A stretch of DNA of 64,000 nt from Phenylobacterium sp. SCN 70-31. GTDB lineage: Bacteria; Pseudomonadota; Alphaproteobacteria; Caulobacterales; Caulobacteraceae. Below the pieces are notes generated by a model. That model did no database searches, was not told where the DNA came from, and saw only the letters and a program-made list of their open reading frames with translations. The stretch is taken from positions 176,560 to 240,559 of the forward strand of contig NZ_MEEX01000007.1 of NCBI RefSeq assembly GCF_001724605.1, written 5' to 3'. The translations under genes were made by a program, and so were the position numbers. Numbering within the stretch: position 1 is the first letter of the stretch; the number at the start of each line of letters is the position of its first letter. This document shows, in pieces, positions 1 to 9,388 of the stretch.

Positions 1-752
1 GGTTCAGCTCGGCGGCCTCGGCGGCGGACCTGGCGCTGGTGATGGCCCGGACCGACCCGGACGCGCCGCGGCACCAGCAGTTCTCGACCTTCATCGTGGA
101 GCTGCCCAACCCCGGCTACCGGATCAAGCGCGACATCCCGACGATGGCCGCCGAGGGGCCGCTGAGCCACATCATGGGCGGCGGCCACTCCGAGATCGAG
201 ATCAAGGACTTGGTGGTGCCGGCCGAGAACCTGCTGGGCGGCGAGGGCCAGGGTTTCAACATGGGCCAGCACCGTCTGGCCTACGGCCGCCTGCGGCACG
301 GGATGCACAATGTGGCCATGGCGCAGCGGGCGCTGGACCTGGCGGCCGCGCACATCACCAACCGCGAGACCTTCGGCGGCCCGCTGCACAAGCGGCAGGC
401 GGTGCAGTTCATGATGGCCGAGTGCGCGAGCCAGCTCTACATCGCGCGCCTGATGCTGCTGCACATCGCCTACAAGGCGGAGAAGGGCCTGGACCTGCGC
501 CAGGAGAACGGCATCGCCAAGGTCTACCTCGCCCACATGGTGCACCACGTGGTGGACACCGCGATCCAGCTCCACGGGGCGCTGGGCTACAGCCGCGATA
601 CGCCGCTGGCGGCCTGGTACACCCATATCCGATCGCAGCGGCTGGTGGACGGGCCGGACGAGGTGCACCGCTGGACCACGGGGCGCAACGTGATCAAGGC
701 GTTCCAGCAGACCGGCACGACGGCGGGCGCCTGCGGCGGCGACCTGCTCTGA
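1..752 (+). CDS. Acyl-CoA dehydrogenase, 3' part
   Basis: The reading frame is open from base 3 and enters from outside the window, so only the C-terminal ~249 residues are seen. They match the middle beta-barrel and C-terminal helical domains of FAD-dependent acyl-CoA dehydrogenases, which oxidise an acyl-CoA to the 2-enoyl-CoA and pass electrons to ETF. Visible signs are the G-Q-G-F-N-M segment, the helical stretch around 'NRETFGGPLHKRQAVQF', and the C-terminal 'DGPDEVHRWTTGRN', a form typical of ACAD10/ACAD11-like enzymes. Cytoplasmic, probably in fatty-acid or related acyl-chain catabolism. The family is clear; substrate chain length cannot be read from the sequence. The ATG at 39 lies inside the domain and is not the real start. 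Confidence 0.9.
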   Translation, partial: FSSAASAADLALVMARTDPDAPRHQQFSTFIVELPNPGYRIKRDIPTMAAEGPLSHIMGGGHSEIEIKDLVVPAENLLGGEGQGFNMGQHRLAYGRLRHGMHNVAMAQRALDLAAAHITNRETFGGPLHKRQAVQFMMAECASQLYIARLMLLHIAYKAEKGLDLRQENGIAKVYLAHMVHHVVDTAIQLHGALGYSRDTPLAAWYTHIRSQRLVDGPDEVHRWTTGRNVIKAFQQTGTTAGACGGDLL

Positions 753-1305
753 CGGGTGGCGCGGCGTTTCCCTGTTCCGCTGGGACGCCGCGCGCCAGTC
801 GCTTCGCGTGAGCGGCGGCGCGGGCCTGGCGCCGGGCGTTGGCCGGGCCTGCGCGACACGTGAGTCTGCGGTCCGTTTCAGGAACGGGCGGCGGCCGCGT
901 GGAACACCACCGTCTCCATGGTGAAGGTCTCGATGCGACGAATGATCGCAAGGGACCTTCCATGCCCCAGGCCTGGCCGCGTTCGGAGAGGGGGGGGACG
1001 CCGAAGGGAGGCTTTCGGCGCTTCGCGGCGAGAACTGCGGACCCAAGACCGCCGCGTCGGCGCTGGACGCCAATTCTTTCAAGAGACTTGGGTGGTTACC
1101 GCATCGGTCCTGGCGCTGCGCAGCAATGGGTGCAGTCCTGTATGGAGCCGTGGCGGGAGCGGGCGTCCGGCAAGAACCGGCCATCTCGCAATCGGCTGCG
1201 GCGATCTCGCATGCAACAGGCTTGGCCGTAAGTCGGTAGACAGCTGTTAACCGTCGCGACCTAACACTTCCAGAGCGTGAAAGGTGACAATCAGGAAACT
1301 CAGAG
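753..1305. other. Intergenic region, no recognisable gene
   Basis: About 550 bases between the acyl-CoA dehydrogenase and the small helical protein gene. Open frames exist on both strands, but their translations are Arg/Gly/Pro-rich and resemble no protein family, as expected for chance frames in GC-rich DNA. No tRNA-like or terminator structure with a T-run was found. The last ~60 bases are more AT-rich (GTTAACC at about 1247, then an AGGAAAC ribosome-binding sequence) and probably hold the promoter and leader of the gene starting at 1306. Confidence 0.5.
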
Positions 1306-1671
1306 TTGCGCCCGACCCTTCCCCTGGCCAACCACGATGTCCGCCATCTCATGCGCGCCCTCAGCGCCGACATGAAGGCCGCCCTCGCTCTGAACCGCGT
1401 AGCTCTCCAAGCCGCAGCGGCGCTGTCGCCGGCGTTCCGTGCGGCGGCGCGTGACGCGCTCGAAAGCGAGATGCTGCAGGCTCGCGGCGCCGCACGGTCC
1501 TCGCGCGCCGCCGAGCGGATCGAGGCGGCGCAGGCGGCGCTCGCCGAAGCGGCCGACGACCAGGATCCCCGACTGGCGGCGCTGGAACGGGCGCTGATCG
1601 CCGCCGCCGACGCGCTGCCGACCTTCGATCTGGACGCCGCCGAGGCGGCGGCTTCAGCCCGAGGCGGGTAG
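1306..1671 (+). CDS. Small Ala-rich helical protein of unknown function
   Basis: 121 codons from a TTG start with a good ribosome-binding sequence (CAGGAAAC about 8 bases upstream). An ATG 15 codons further in (1351) is the alternative. The product is almost entirely predicted helix, rich in Ala, Glu and Arg, with no signal peptide, membrane segment or Cys. I recognise no family. Its 3' end overlaps the convergent cheE gene by 18 bases. The third-position GC bias fits a real gene, but with no family match it stays hypothetical; a link to chemotaxis is only suggested by position. Confidence 0.55.
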   Translation: MRPTLPLANHDVRHLMRALSADMKAALALNRVALQAAAALSPAFRAAARDALESEMLQARGAARSSRAAERIEAAQAALAEAADDQDPRLAALERALIAAADALPTFDLDAAEAAASARGG

Positions 1672-2130
1672 CACCCGCTGGCGCACCCGGCGCAGGCCTT
1701 CGAGGATCGAAGCGGCGCCGGCTTCCCCCGCCCTGTCGCCGAGAATCGCCAGCAGGCGGATTCCATCGACGTGTACGTCGATGGCCGCCCAGTTCGCCGA
1801 GCCGCCGCTCCGGAAACCGTCCGCCAGGTCGCAGAGGCTGAAGGTTGCTTCCGCGAGCGGCTGCAGGTCGAATGCGCCGGCAATGCCGAAGATCGCATTG
1901 CTGAGGTCGTAGATCCGGCCCAGCGCATCGCCGCTGCCTGCCGCGCGGCCTTCTGCGGCGAGGGCCGCCAGCGCCTCGGATTTCTGGACGAGGGAGGCGA
2001 GAGAGGCGTCACGTACGCCCTCGATCCGGGCTGTGGCGGCCCGGACGTGTTCGTCCACGGTCTTGCCGCCCGGCGCCTCGACCACCCTGGCGAGTTGGTT
2101 CTCCACGGCGAAGATACGGACGGTGCTCAT
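1654..2130 (-). CDS. cheE: Chemotaxis protein CheE-like
   Basis: Last gene of the che operon (158 aa). Its ATG overlaps the stop of the upstream receiver gene (ATGA), so translation is probably coupled. The protein is helical and soluble; residues ~75-135 look like a four-helix bundle, roughly Hpt-like, but without an obvious phosphorylatable His in an HxxKG context. Identity rests mainly on position: in Caulobacter crescentus the mcpA operon ends with cheE, a gene restricted to alphaproteobacterial clusters whose biochemical role is poorly defined. It may act as an accessory to the adjacent receiver CheYIII. Confidence 0.7.
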   Translation of the reverse strand: MSTVRIFAVENQLARVVEAPGGKTVDEHVRAATARIEGVRDASLASLVQKSEALAALAAEGRAAGSGDALGRIYDLSNAIFGIAGAFDLQPLAEATFSLCDLADGFRSGGSANWAAIDVHVDGIRLLAILGDRAGEAGAASILEGLRRVRQRVLPASG

Positions 2131-2729
2131 AGGGAAACGGCCTTTGGGCTGAACATGGCGTCGATCATGTCCTGATCGAGATTGGGCGTAGTGGCCGCGC
2201 CGACTTCCGCGGAGAGATCGTCGTGGCGACGTCCCTTTTCACCTGCGGGCGGCCCGATGGCCTTCAACCGGCGGTCGGGACCGCAATAGCCGGGCGAGGT
2301 CACGAACTTGCGCTGGTCGTTCAGCAGCCAAAGGATCCGCTGCATCATCACCGTCGGGGCGACGGGCTTGCGAACCACGAAGCTGGCGCCGGCGTCTCGG
2401 CCGCGGAAGATCTGCGACGGCTTGGTGTGGCCGGTGACCAGGATGACGGGCGCGTAGCAGTTGGGCGCGGTCTCGGAGCGGCGCAGCCACGAGATGAAAT
2501 CGTAGCCTTCTTCGTCGGCCAGCGCGGCGTCGACGACCATGAGGTTCAGCACGCGCTCCTGCACCGCTGTGCGGGCCTCGGCGCCGGTGAGACAGCGGCG
2601 CGGGGTATGGACGCCGAAGCCGGCGAACATCTCGGCCAGGATGTTCAGGCCTTCGGTGTCGCCACAGGCCAGCAGCACTTCGGCCGTGGAGAGGTTGACC
2701 CGCTCGTACTTGCTTTGGTTCGCGCCCAC
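2127..2729 (-). CDS. Degenerate response-regulator receiver protein (CheYIII position)
   Basis: About 200 aa from a GTG start at 2729, just 4 bases past the cheU stop; a longer upstream frame is only a shadow of cheU. The receiver fold is recognisable: strand, 'NLMVVDAALAD' with the likely phospho-acceptor Asp, 'VILVTGHTK', and 'VVRKPVAP' carrying the conserved Lys. At the N-terminus the usual acidic pair is reduced ('ACGDTEG'), so Mg2+ binding and phosphorylation may be altered. A ~60-residue C-terminal tail after the receiver contains 'DRRLKAIGPP' and is not a known output domain. Position matches the third CheY of the Caulobacter mcpA operon. Probably a modulator, not a motor-binding CheY. 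Confidence 0.75.
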   Translation of the reverse strand: MGANQSKYERVNLSTAEVLLACGDTEGLNILAEMFAGFGVHTPRRCLTGAEARTAVQERVLNLMVVDAALADEEGYDFISWLRRSETAPNCYAPVILVTGHTKPSQIFRGRDAGASFVVRKPVAPTVMMQRILWLLNDQRKFVTSPGYCGPDRRLKAIGPPAGEKGRRHDDLSAEVGAATTPNLDQDMIDAMFSPKAVSL

Positions 2730-2733
2730 GGCG

Positions 2734-3111
2734 TCAGTCCCAGAAGGTTTCGGGCTCGCCAGCCTCGACGTCGAAGGTGGCGGACGGAGATCCGATGTCC
2801 TGGCCGGACAGGCGTCGGGCCTGTTCGGCGAGGGTGAGGGTGTCGATGGCGGCGTCGACGTCGGCGGCCAGGTCGTGTGGGGCCACCTCCGCCAGCGCCC
2901 GGACGAAGCGCGCAAGGCCCTCCAGCCGCTGGCTCAGGAGGTCGGCCGTCTGAGCGTCCATCATGACGGACGGGTCGGTCGGCAGCGCTGCGGCGACGAG
3001 ACGTGAGATGACGCCCTGGACGTGGTCCCCAAGGTCCACGAGATCGTGGGCCTCGCGAGCCGCGAGATCCAGGGACTCGCGCATGGACCGGGCGGCCTTG
3101 GCGCCGGGCAT
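2734..3111 (-). CDS. cheU: CheU-like chemotaxis protein
   Basis: 125 aa; its ATG shares one base with the cheD stop (TGATG). Soluble, largely helical, with no enzymatic motif that I can see; the last residues 'EAGEPETFWD' are acidic. The call comes from gene order: cheD-cheU-cheY-cheE is the end of the Caulobacter mcpA operon. The molecular function of CheU is not established. Expression should follow the operon. Confidence 0.7.
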   Translation of the reverse strand: MPGAKAARSMRESLDLAAREAHDLVDLGDHVQGVISRLVAAALPTDPSVMMDAQTADLLSQRLEGLARFVRALAEVAPHDLAADVDAAIDTLTLAEQARRLSGQDIGSPSATFDVEAGEPETFWD

Positions 3112-3674
3112 CAGAACAGCTCCAGCGCGCCGGCGTCGTCGGCCTTGACGGCGGGGGCCCGGCGTTCGGCGGCGAAGACCCTGGACTCGGTGGGGGCCAG
3201 GAGGATCTGGCGGGCGCGCCCGCTGGAGGGCCAGTACTGGATGCGTCGCGCGCGATCGCCGCGCAGGGAGCCGCCCACGTACTGAAGACCCTCGGCGCGG
3301 ACGAAGCGTTCGGCGAAGGCCGCATTCTGCCCGCCCACGTCCGAGAGGCCGTCGAACAGATGCGCGCCACCGAAGAGCTTCACCTCAAGCCGTTCGCGGC
3401 GGGAGCCCCGGCGGAGCAGGGCGTTCATCAGCAGCTCCATCGACTGGACGCCGTAACGCATGCCCTCGTCGCCGGCTTCACCGGGTAGCAGGAAGTGGTT
3501 CATGCCGCCGATTCCGAGGGCAGGATCGCGGATGCAGGCCGCCACGCACGACCCCAGGATCGTCGTCAGGACGACGTCCTCTCCGCTGGCCACGTGGAAC
3601 TCGCCCTGGATCACATGGATCTTGCGCGGTTCCGGCTCATACGCGGGAACAGAGGCGGCCTGGCCGAACGTCAC
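3111..3674 (-). CDS. cheD: Chemoreceptor glutamine deamidase CheD
   Basis: 187 aa from GTG at 3674, overlapping the cheYII stop (GTGA). CheD deamidates specific Gln residues of chemoreceptors (and in some species modulates CheC-type phosphatases). The catalytic Cys lies in 'ILGSCVAAC' (C43) and the His in 'GGMNHFLLP' (H60), the spacing usual for the family; a later 'KLFGGAHLF' stretch is also typical. Cytoplasmic. Likely substrate is the McpA receptor encoded at the start of the same operon. Confidence 0.92.
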   Translation of the reverse strand: MTFGQAASVPAYEPEPRKIHVIQGEFHVASGEDVVLTTILGSCVAACIRDPALGIGGMNHFLLPGEAGDEGMRYGVQSMELLMNALLRRGSRRERLEVKLFGGAHLFDGLSDVGGQNAAFAERFVRAEGLQYVGGSLRGDRARRIQYWPSSGRARQILLAPTESRVFAAERRAPAVKADDAGALELF

Positions 3675-4060
3675 GCGAGGACGCCGAAGATCGCTTCGAT
3701 CTTCTCCTTGAGGGTCTGCACGGTGAAGGGCTTCACCAGATAGTTGTTCACGCCGAACTGCACGGCGCGCTGCACCAGTTCCTTGTCGGCGCGGCCGGTC
3801 AGCATGATGAAGGCCGTCTTCTGGATCGGCGGATGCGAGCGGATGGCCCGCAGCAGGCCCAGGCCGTCCAGCTTGGGCATGTTGTAGTCCGAGATCACGA
3901 GGTGGACCGGCCGCGACAGCATGTGGCGCAGCCCCTCCTCGCCGTCGGGGGCCTCGTAGATCGTGCGGAAGCCGAGTTGCTGAAGACCCGTCCGGACGAG
4001 CGAGCGCATGGTCTGCTGGTCGTCCACGACGAGACAGGCGAGAGAAGAGCTGGCGGGCAT
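3671..4060 (-). CDS. cheY: Chemotaxis response regulator CheY (CheYII position)
   Basis: 129 aa single-domain receiver. The acidic pair is D13-D14 ('VVDDQQTMR'), the phosphorylation site D58 ('VISDYNMPKLDG'), the conserved Thr is in 'IMLTGRADKE' and the Lys in 'YLVKPFTV'. Phosphorylated by CheA, a CheY binds the flagellar switch or acts as a phosphate sink. The operon has three receivers; which one binds the motor cannot be decided from sequence. One base separates its start from the cheB stop. Confidence 0.92.
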   Translation of the reverse strand: MPASSSLACLVVDDQQTMRSLVRTGLQQLGFRTIYEAPDGEEGLRHMLSRPVHLVISDYNMPKLDGLGLLRAIRSHPPIQKTAFIMLTGRADKELVQRAVQFGVNNYLVKPFTVQTLKEKIEAIFGVLA

Positions 4061-4061
4061 G

Positions 4062-5096
4062 TCAGCGTCCCATTTCCGAGTTGGTCAGGTTGCGGATGGC
4101 GGGGCCGAGTTTCTCCAGCGGAAGCTGGCGCTCGACCGCGCCCATTTCGAAGGCGGCCCGGGGCATGCCGTAGACGACGCAGCTGGCTTCGTCCTGGCCG
4201 AGGGTCCGGGCCCCGGCCTGGCGCATGGCCAGCAGGCCGCGCGCGCCGTCCCGGCCCATTCCGGTGAGGATCGCGCCGACGGCGCGATCCTTGGCGCAGC
4301 GCGCCACGGACTCGAAGAGCACGTCCACCGAGGGGCAGTGGCCGCTCACCGGCGGCCCCTGGGTGACCTTGCAGCGAAGGTGGCGCGTCCCCTCGACCTC
4401 GAGGTGGAAGTCGCCGCCGGGGGCCACATAGATGTGGCCGGGACGCAGGGGATCGCCGTTGCGGGCCTCGGTGACGGTCGCCGGGGAGAGGCGGTTCAGG
4501 CGTTCCGAGAAGCTCCGGGTGAAGGTCGCCGGCATGTGCTGGGTGATGACCGTCGGCGCGCAGTTGGCGGGCAACCGTTCGACGATCGTGATGAGGGCCT
4601 CGACGCCGCCGGTGGACGAGCCGATGGCCACGACCATGTCGGCGGGCGAGAACGCCTCCGAAGGTTGGGCGTTGGGTGGCGCGGATTCTGGGCGCTGGAT
4701 GCGCTGGCGGACCCGCGCGCGCCCCGCCATCTTCACCTTCTCGGCGATGATGCGGAAGCCTTCGAGGTCCGACCCGCGCGGCTTTTCGATGCAGTCGACG
4801 GCGCCCAGTTCGAGCGCGGTGAGCGTGGCCTCGGCCCCGCGTGCGGTCAGCGTCGAGACCATGACCACGGGCATCGGCCGCAGCCGCATGATCCGGTCCA
4901 GGAACTCGATGCCGTTCATGTTGGGCATCTCGACGTCGAGGGTGATGACGTCCGGGTTCAGGGCCTTGATGGCTTCGCGGGCCTGGAGCGGGTCGCCGGC
5001 CTCGCCGACCACCTCCAGCTCGGGATCGGCCGACAGGGCGGCGCCGATCAGCTTCCGCATCACCGCGGAGTCGTCCACGACGAGGACGCGGGTCAT
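4062..5096 (-). CDS. cheB: Chemotaxis response regulator protein-glutamate methylesterase CheB
   Basis: 344 aa. N-terminal receiver with phospho-acceptor D54 ('VITLDVEMP'), linker, then the C-terminal methylesterase with Ser in 'AIGSSTGG', His in '[10 protein letters not shown]' and Asp in 'GMGRDGARG', the complete catalytic triad. It removes methyl groups from receptor glutamates (and may deamidate Gln), opposing CheR and giving adaptation. Its start overlaps the cheR stop by 4 bases. CheA phosphorylates the receiver to activate the esterase. Confidence 0.96.
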   Translation of the reverse strand: MTRVLVVDDSAVMRKLIGAALSADPELEVVGEAGDPLQAREAIKALNPDVITLDVEMPNMNGIEFLDRIMRLRPMPVVMVSTLTARGAEATLTALELGAVDCIEKPRGSDLEGFRIIAEKVKMAGRARVRQRIQRPESAPPNAQPSEAFSPADMVVAIGSSTGGVEALITIVERLPANCAPTVITQHMPATFTRSFSERLNRLSPATVTEARNGDPLRPGHIYVAPGGDFHLEVEGTRHLRCKVTQGPPVSGHCPSVDVLFESVARCAKDRAVGAILTGMGRDGARGLLAMRQAGARTLGQDEASCVVYGMPRAAFEMGAVERQLPLEKLGPAIRNLTNSEMGR

Positions 5097-5989
5097 CGCG
5101 CAGCCTCCGGGATACGGCGGTAGGTGGTCACGCCGTCGGGTTTGAAGAGGTCGGCGGCCGGACCCTGGATGCGCTCGGAGTGGCCGATGTAGAGGCAGCC
5201 GCCCACGGGAATGAGCGGGGCGAAACGGCTCCAGAGGCGAGCCTGGGTCTCGTCCTCGAAATAGATTGCGACGTTGCGGCAGAAGATGGCGTCGAACCTC
5301 CCCTTCATCGGCCAGTCTCCGATGAGGTTCAGCTCGTTGAAGGTGATGAGCGCTCGCAACTCGTCGGCCATCCGCATCCGACCGTCCGCGCCCGGGCTGA
5401 CCCAGCGTTTGCGGAAGGCGTCGGGCACGCCCTCCAGCAGGTGCGGGGCGTAGGCGCCCGAGCGGCCTTCGGCGACCATGTTGGGGTCGATGTCGGTGGC
5501 CAGGATCCTGACGTCCCGCTCGGCGGCCTCGGGCATGAGCGACAGGATCGTCATGGCGATCGAGAACGGCTCCTGCCCGCTGGAGCAGGCCGACGACCAG
5601 ATCCGTACACGGCCACCCCGGCGCGCCGCGTCCAGCAGGGGCGGCAGCACCTTTTCGCGCAGGTGGTCGAAGTGGTGCGGCTCGCGGAAGAAGCGCGTGA
5701 CGTTGGTGGTCAGCGCCGCCAGCATCTTCTGCCGCTCGTCCAGGCCGTCCGAGCCGGCGACGAGGGCGCAGTAGTCCTTGAAGCTGGTCAGGCCCAACGC
5801 CCGCAGCCGCTTGGCCAGGCGCGAATAGACCAGCGTGGCCTTCGCGTCGGGCAGATGGATGCCGGCGTCGCCGTGGACCATCGCCGAGATCCTGCGGAAA
5901 TCGGCTTCGGTGAAGGCGAACTCGCCTTCCACCATGTTGGCGCCCGGGCGCTGGGCCGGACCCGAGGATGTCGTCGCCGAGGCGGTCAT
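5093..5989 (-). CDS. cheR: Chemoreceptor methyltransferase CheR
   Basis: 298 aa. N-terminal helical CheR_N domain followed by a Rossmann SAM-dependent methyltransferase; the SAM loop reads '[16 protein letters not shown]', and '[11 protein letters not shown]' and 'FCRNVAIYF' are further family signatures. It methylates receptor glutamates. The receptor McpA in this operon ends in a W-x-x-F pentapeptide of the type CheR docks onto. TGATG overlap with cheW. Confidence 0.96.
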   Translation of the reverse strand: MTASATTSSGPAQRPGANMVEGEFAFTEADFRRISAMVHGDAGIHLPDAKATLVYSRLAKRLRALGLTSFKDYCALVAGSDGLDERQKMLAALTTNVTRFFREPHHFDHLREKVLPPLLDAARRGGRVRIWSSACSSGQEPFSIAMTILSLMPEAAERDVRILATDIDPNMVAEGRSGAYAPHLLEGVPDAFRKRWVSPGADGRMRMADELRALITFNELNLIGDWPMKGRFDAIFCRNVAIYFEDETQARLWSRFAPLIPVGGCLYIGHSERIQGPAADLFKPDGVTTYRRIPEAAR

Positions 5990-6471
5990 CAGGCGGCTTC
6001 CGTCTCCAGGTCGGGCAGCACCCGCTCGAGGCCGATCAGGCTGATCATGCGGCCGTCCATGGCGATCAGGCCGCGGACGAACTGTCGGGCGGCGTCCGAG
6101 GCCACGTCGGGCGTGGGCTGGATCACGTCGTCGGTGACGGTGAGGATGTCGCTGACGGCGTCGACCAGCAGGCCCACCACCTGTCCGCCGATGTCGGCGA
6201 CGATGATGACGTTGCGGTCGCTGGCCTCGGTGCTCTCGAAGCCCAGGCGGGACGCCAGGTCCACGATGGGGAGCACGGCGCCGCGCAGGTTTATGACGCC
6301 CTTCACGAAGGACGGTGACTGGGGCAGGGCGGTGGCCGCGGTCCAGCCGCGAATCTCGCGGATGGCCATGATGTCGACGCAGAACTCCTGCGCGCCGATC
6401 CGGAACGAAATCAGTTCCTTCATGCCGGAGGCGCCGGCGGCGGTGGGGGATGCGATCTGGTTCATGTTCAA
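5989..6471 (-). CDS. cheW: Chemotaxis coupling protein CheW
   Basis: 160 aa, a single CheW/SH3-like domain from about residue 18 to 155. Typical pieces are '[20 protein letters not shown]', '[20 protein letters not shown]' and '[12 protein letters not shown]'. It bridges receptor tips and the CheA P5 domain in the signalling array at the inner membrane. Start overlaps the cheA stop (ATGA). Confidence 0.96.
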   Translation of the reverse strand: MNMNQIASPTAAGASGMKELISFRIGAQEFCVDIMAIREIRGWTAATALPQSPSFVKGVINLRGAVLPIVDLASRLGFESTEASDRNVIIVADIGGQVVGLLVDAVSDILTVTDDVIQPTPDVASDAARQFVRGLIAMDGRMISLIGLERVLPDLETEAA

Positions 6472-8672
6472 GACGCCTTCCGCATGTCGCCCCGGGAGAC
6501 CGAGACGATGGTGTCGATGTCGAGGATGAGAGCGACGCGGCCGTCGCCCAGGATGGTGGCCGCGGCGACGCCGGGCACCTGCCGGTAGTTGGCCTCCAGA
6601 GACTTGATGACCACCTGGCGCTGACCCTGGATCGCGTCGACCAGGAGGGCGGCGCGCGCGCCGCCTTCGCTCTCGATCAGCAGGGCGACGCCCTGGGTCG
6701 CCTCCAGGGGCTCGCGCCGGTAGCCCAGCGCCATGCCCACATCGATCAGGGGTACGAAGCCGCCGCGGATCGAGATGACCCGGGCATGTCCGCCCAGGCT
6801 GTGGACGTCCTCCGCCTTGGGCTGGAGCGTCTCGACGATGGCGGTGATCGGGGCGACCAGGGTCTGACCGTGGGCCGAGACCACCATGCCGTCCAGCACC
6901 GCGAGGGTGAGCGGCAGGCTCATGGTGAAGGTCGAGCCCTGGCCGGGACGCGAGGCGATGGTGATACGTCCGCCGAGCGCCTGGATCGAGCGGCGGACGA
7001 CGTCCATGCCGACGCCGCGGCCCGAGATGTCGCTGACCTCGGCGGCGGTCGAGAAGCCGGGCATGAAGATCAGGTTGTCGATCTCCTCGTCCGACAGCGC
7101 GGCCTCGGCCGAAATCAGACCCTTTTCGGTGGCGATGCCCTTGACGCGTTCCCGGTTGATGCCGCCGCCGTCGTCCGACACCTCGATCACGATACGCCCC
7201 GAGCGGTGGAACGCCGCGAGCCTGACCACGCCCTCGGCCGGCTTTCCGGCGGCGGCGCGCTTCTCGGGGCTTTCGAGGCCGTGGTCGATGGCGTTGCGGA
7301 TCATGTGGGTCAGCGGGTCGGCCAGGCGCTCGATGACGGTCTTGTCGACCTCGGTGCCCTCGCCCTCGGTCACCAGGCGCACGGGCTTGCCGGTCATGGC
7401 CGCCACCTCGCGCACCAGGCGCGGCATCCGCTGGAACACCGATTTCACCGGCTGGGCGCGGATGGCCATGACGCTGTCCTGGATCTCGCGGGTGAGCTGC
7501 TCCAGCTCGTCCAGGCCCATGGCGACGGCGCTGGCGCGGGCCAGGCCCGCCTCCATGACGCGCTGCGACAGCACGGCCTGGTTGATGACCAGCTCGCCGA
7601 CAAGGTCGATCAGGCGATCGACGCGATCCAGGTCTACGCGGATGGTCGCGCCGGCTTCTGTCTTGCGCATATGGGCCGCCCCCTGCGCATCGGCCGCGGG
7701 CTCAGGGGCGGACGACACGACGCTGAGGGCGGGCTTCGCCGGGGCGTCGACGATCTCCGGAGCGACCGCGACGGCCGGGACCTCGGCGTCCGGCGAAAGG
7801 GCGGCGATCAGCGAGCCGACATCGATGTCGGCCGCAGGGTCGGAGACCCGTGCGGGCCCGTCGTCCGACACGCGGGCCATGAGGGCGGCGAGATCGAAGC
7901 CGTCGGCGGAGGATTCGCTGCCGCCGAGCGGCATGATCTCCAGCTCGCAGTCGCCGTCGACCCATTCGAAGACCTCGCGGATCGCGGCTTCGTCGGCTTC
8001 GCCCGTCAGGGTGACGGTCCAGGCCAGGTAGGCGGCTTCGGGATCCAGATCGGCGAGGGCCGGCAGGCCGCTGGCGTCCAGTTCGACCGCGACCTGGCCT
8101 ATGCGCGCCAGCTCCCGTAGCAGCAGGGCGGCTTCGTTCGCCTTGGCGTACAGGTCGGCGCGCGGCTTGAACCGGATCACGAAGCCGGACGTTCCCGGAG
8201 CCTCTGCGGCCGGATCCATGTCCACCGTCATGGGCTTGAATTCGAAGTCGCCCCAGTCGTCCTCGCCCGCTTCGGACTCATCGTGGGCGCCGCCGCTCAT
8301 GGCCTTGAGTTCTTCCGACAGCGCGGCTTGCGACGGGTGTTCGTCCTCCGAGCCCGAGTGCGCCGCGCGGACCAGATCGGCCAGGACATCGGCCGCCCGC
8401 AGCATGGTCTTCAGCACTTCGGCGCCGACGGCCAGGCGGCCCGAACGCATCTCGTCCAGCGCCGTCTCGAAGACGTGGGCGAAGCGGATCAGAGCCTCCA
8501 GGCTGAAGGCCCCCGCGCCGCCCTTGATGGAATGCACCGCCCGGAAGACGGCGTTGATGGTCTCGGGATCCTGGTCCCCGCCCTCCATGGCGAGCAGGCC
8601 GGATTCCAGCTCGGCGAGCTGTTCCTCGCATTCCTGGAAGAAGGTCTCCCGGATGGCGGCTAGGGCGTCCAC
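6468..8672 (-). CDS. cheA: Chemotaxis histidine kinase CheA
   Basis: 734 aa. Domain order: P1 Hpt with phosphorylated H47 ('[10 protein letters not shown]'), P2-like region, acidic/Ala-rich linker with a receiver-docking segment, P3 dimerisation helices starting near '[19 protein letters not shown]', P4 ATPase (N box '[10 protein letters not shown]', G1 'SDDGGGI', G2 'GRGVGMDVV'), and P5 CheW-like domain at the C-terminus. It autophosphorylates in response to receptor state and passes phosphate to the CheY proteins and CheB. It begins 41 bases after the upstream cheYI stop, the largest gap inside the operon. Confidence 0.96.
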   Translation of the reverse strand: MDALAAIRETFFQECEEQLAELESGLLAMEGGDQDPETINAVFRAVHSIKGGAGAFSLEALIRFAHVFETALDEMRSGRLAVGAEVLKTMLRAADVLADLVRAAHSGSEDEHPSQAALSEELKAMSGGAHDESEAGEDDWGDFEFKPMTVDMDPAAEAPGTSGFVIRFKPRADLYAKANEAALLLRELARIGQVAVELDASGLPALADLDPEAAYLAWTVTLTGEADEAAIREVFEWVDGDCELEIMPLGGSESSADGFDLAALMARVSDDGPARVSDPAADIDVGSLIAALSPDAEVPAVAVAPEIVDAPAKPALSVVSSAPEPAADAQGAAHMRKTEAGATIRVDLDRVDRLIDLVGELVINQAVLSQRVMEAGLARASAVAMGLDELEQLTREIQDSVMAIRAQPVKSVFQRMPRLVREVAAMTGKPVRLVTEGEGTEVDKTVIERLADPLTHMIRNAIDHGLESPEKRAAAGKPAEGVVRLAAFHRSGRIVIEVSDDGGGINRERVKGIATEKGLISAEAALSDEEIDNLIFMPGFSTAAEVSDISGRGVGMDVVRRSIQALGGRITIASRPGQGSTFTMSLPLTLAVLDGMVVSAHGQTLVAPITAIVETLQPKAEDVHSLGGHARVISIRGGFVPLIDVGMALGYRREPLEATQGVALLIESEGGARAALLVDAIQGQRQVVIKSLEANYRQVPGVAAATILGDGRVALILDIDTIVSVSRGDMRKAS

Positions 8673-8713
8673 GGGCGCGTTCCCTGTTCTGGCTGATCTG
8701 GGGGCTGTCGGGG

Positions 8714-9085
8714 TCAGGCGGCGACGCGGCGGATGGCGTCGACCAGCTTGACCGGGTTGAACGGCTTGACGATCCAGCCGGTGGCGCCCGCGTTGCGGGC
8801 CCGGCTCTTCTTCTCGGCGTCGCTCTCGGTCGTCAGGACCAGGATCGGGATGCCGCGCCAGCGCTGGTCGCTGCGGACTTCCTCGATGAAGCCGAAGCCG
8901 TCCATGCGCGGCATGTTGATGTCGGTGACGATGACCTGCGGGGCGTCGCTCTCGGCGGCGAGGACCTCGAGGCCGTGCAGGCCGTCCTCGGCCTGGACGA
9001 CTCGGTAGCCGGCGTCGCAGAGCGCCAGGCGCAGCATCTCGCGCATGGTCCGCGAGTCGTCGACGGTAAGGACGGTCAAGCTCAT
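8714..9085 (-). CDS. cheY: Chemotaxis response regulator CheY (CheYI position)
   Basis: 123 aa receiver, the closest of the three to classical CheY: acidic pair D9-D10, phospho-acceptor D55 ('VIVTDINMPRMDG'), Thr in 'LVLTTESD', Lys in 'GWIVKPFNP'. Next to cheA in the operon, so the best candidate for the motor-binding output. Four bases from the upstream cheX stop. Confidence 0.94.
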   Translation of the reverse strand: MSLTVLTVDDSRTMREMLRLALCDAGYRVVQAEDGLHGLEVLAAESDAPQVIVTDINMPRMDGFGFIEEVRSDQRWRGIPILVLTTESDAEKKSRARNAGATGWIVKPFNPVKLVDAIRRVAA

Positions 9086-9089
9086 GGGA

Positions 9090-9386
9090 TCAGTCCTGAA
9101 CGGGTGAAATGGAAGCCTCGGCAGGCAGGCAGAGCCGGGTCGCGCCCATCAGGGCGAGGCCATCGAGAAACTCGGGAGAGGGCGAGCAGACCTGGAAGTC
9201 CGCGCCGTCGGCGGCCCAGGCGGCCTGGGCCGACAACAGCACCTGCAGGCACTGGCCGCCGAGACGCCGCACATCGGACGCATCCAGGACCAGCGGCTGG
9301 CCGCGGCGGCCGATCAGCGCCTTGGCGAGGGGCGCGGCGGCGGTCATCTCCAGGCTCTCGGCCAGCGCCAGGGGGTCGGTGCTCAT
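9090..9386 (-). CDS. cheX: STAS-domain protein of the che operon (CheX position)
   Basis: 98 aa from ATG at 9386, two bases after the mcpA stop. A single STAS (anti-sigma-factor-antagonist-like) domain: strand 'PLVLDASDVRRLGGQCLQVL', then 'GADFQVCSP' and 'LDGLALMGATRL'. It keeps a Ser/Asp-containing loop ('DASDV') where anti-anti-sigma factors carry their phospho-Ser. The name follows the Caulobacter cluster; it is not the CheX phosphatase of Thermotoga/Borrelia. Role unknown, possibly a scaffold or regulator of the array. Confidence 0.8.
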   Translation of the reverse strand: MSTDPLALAESLEMTAAAPLAKALIGRRGQPLVLDASDVRRLGGQCLQVLLSAQAAWAADGADFQVCSPSPEFLDGLALMGATRLCLPAEASISPVQD

Positions 9387-9388
9387 GC

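Noticed and set aside
753..1305. Possible genes in the first intergenic region (two open frames on plus, one on minus)
   Set aside because: No ribosome-binding site plus family resemblance in any; composition is that of chance frames.
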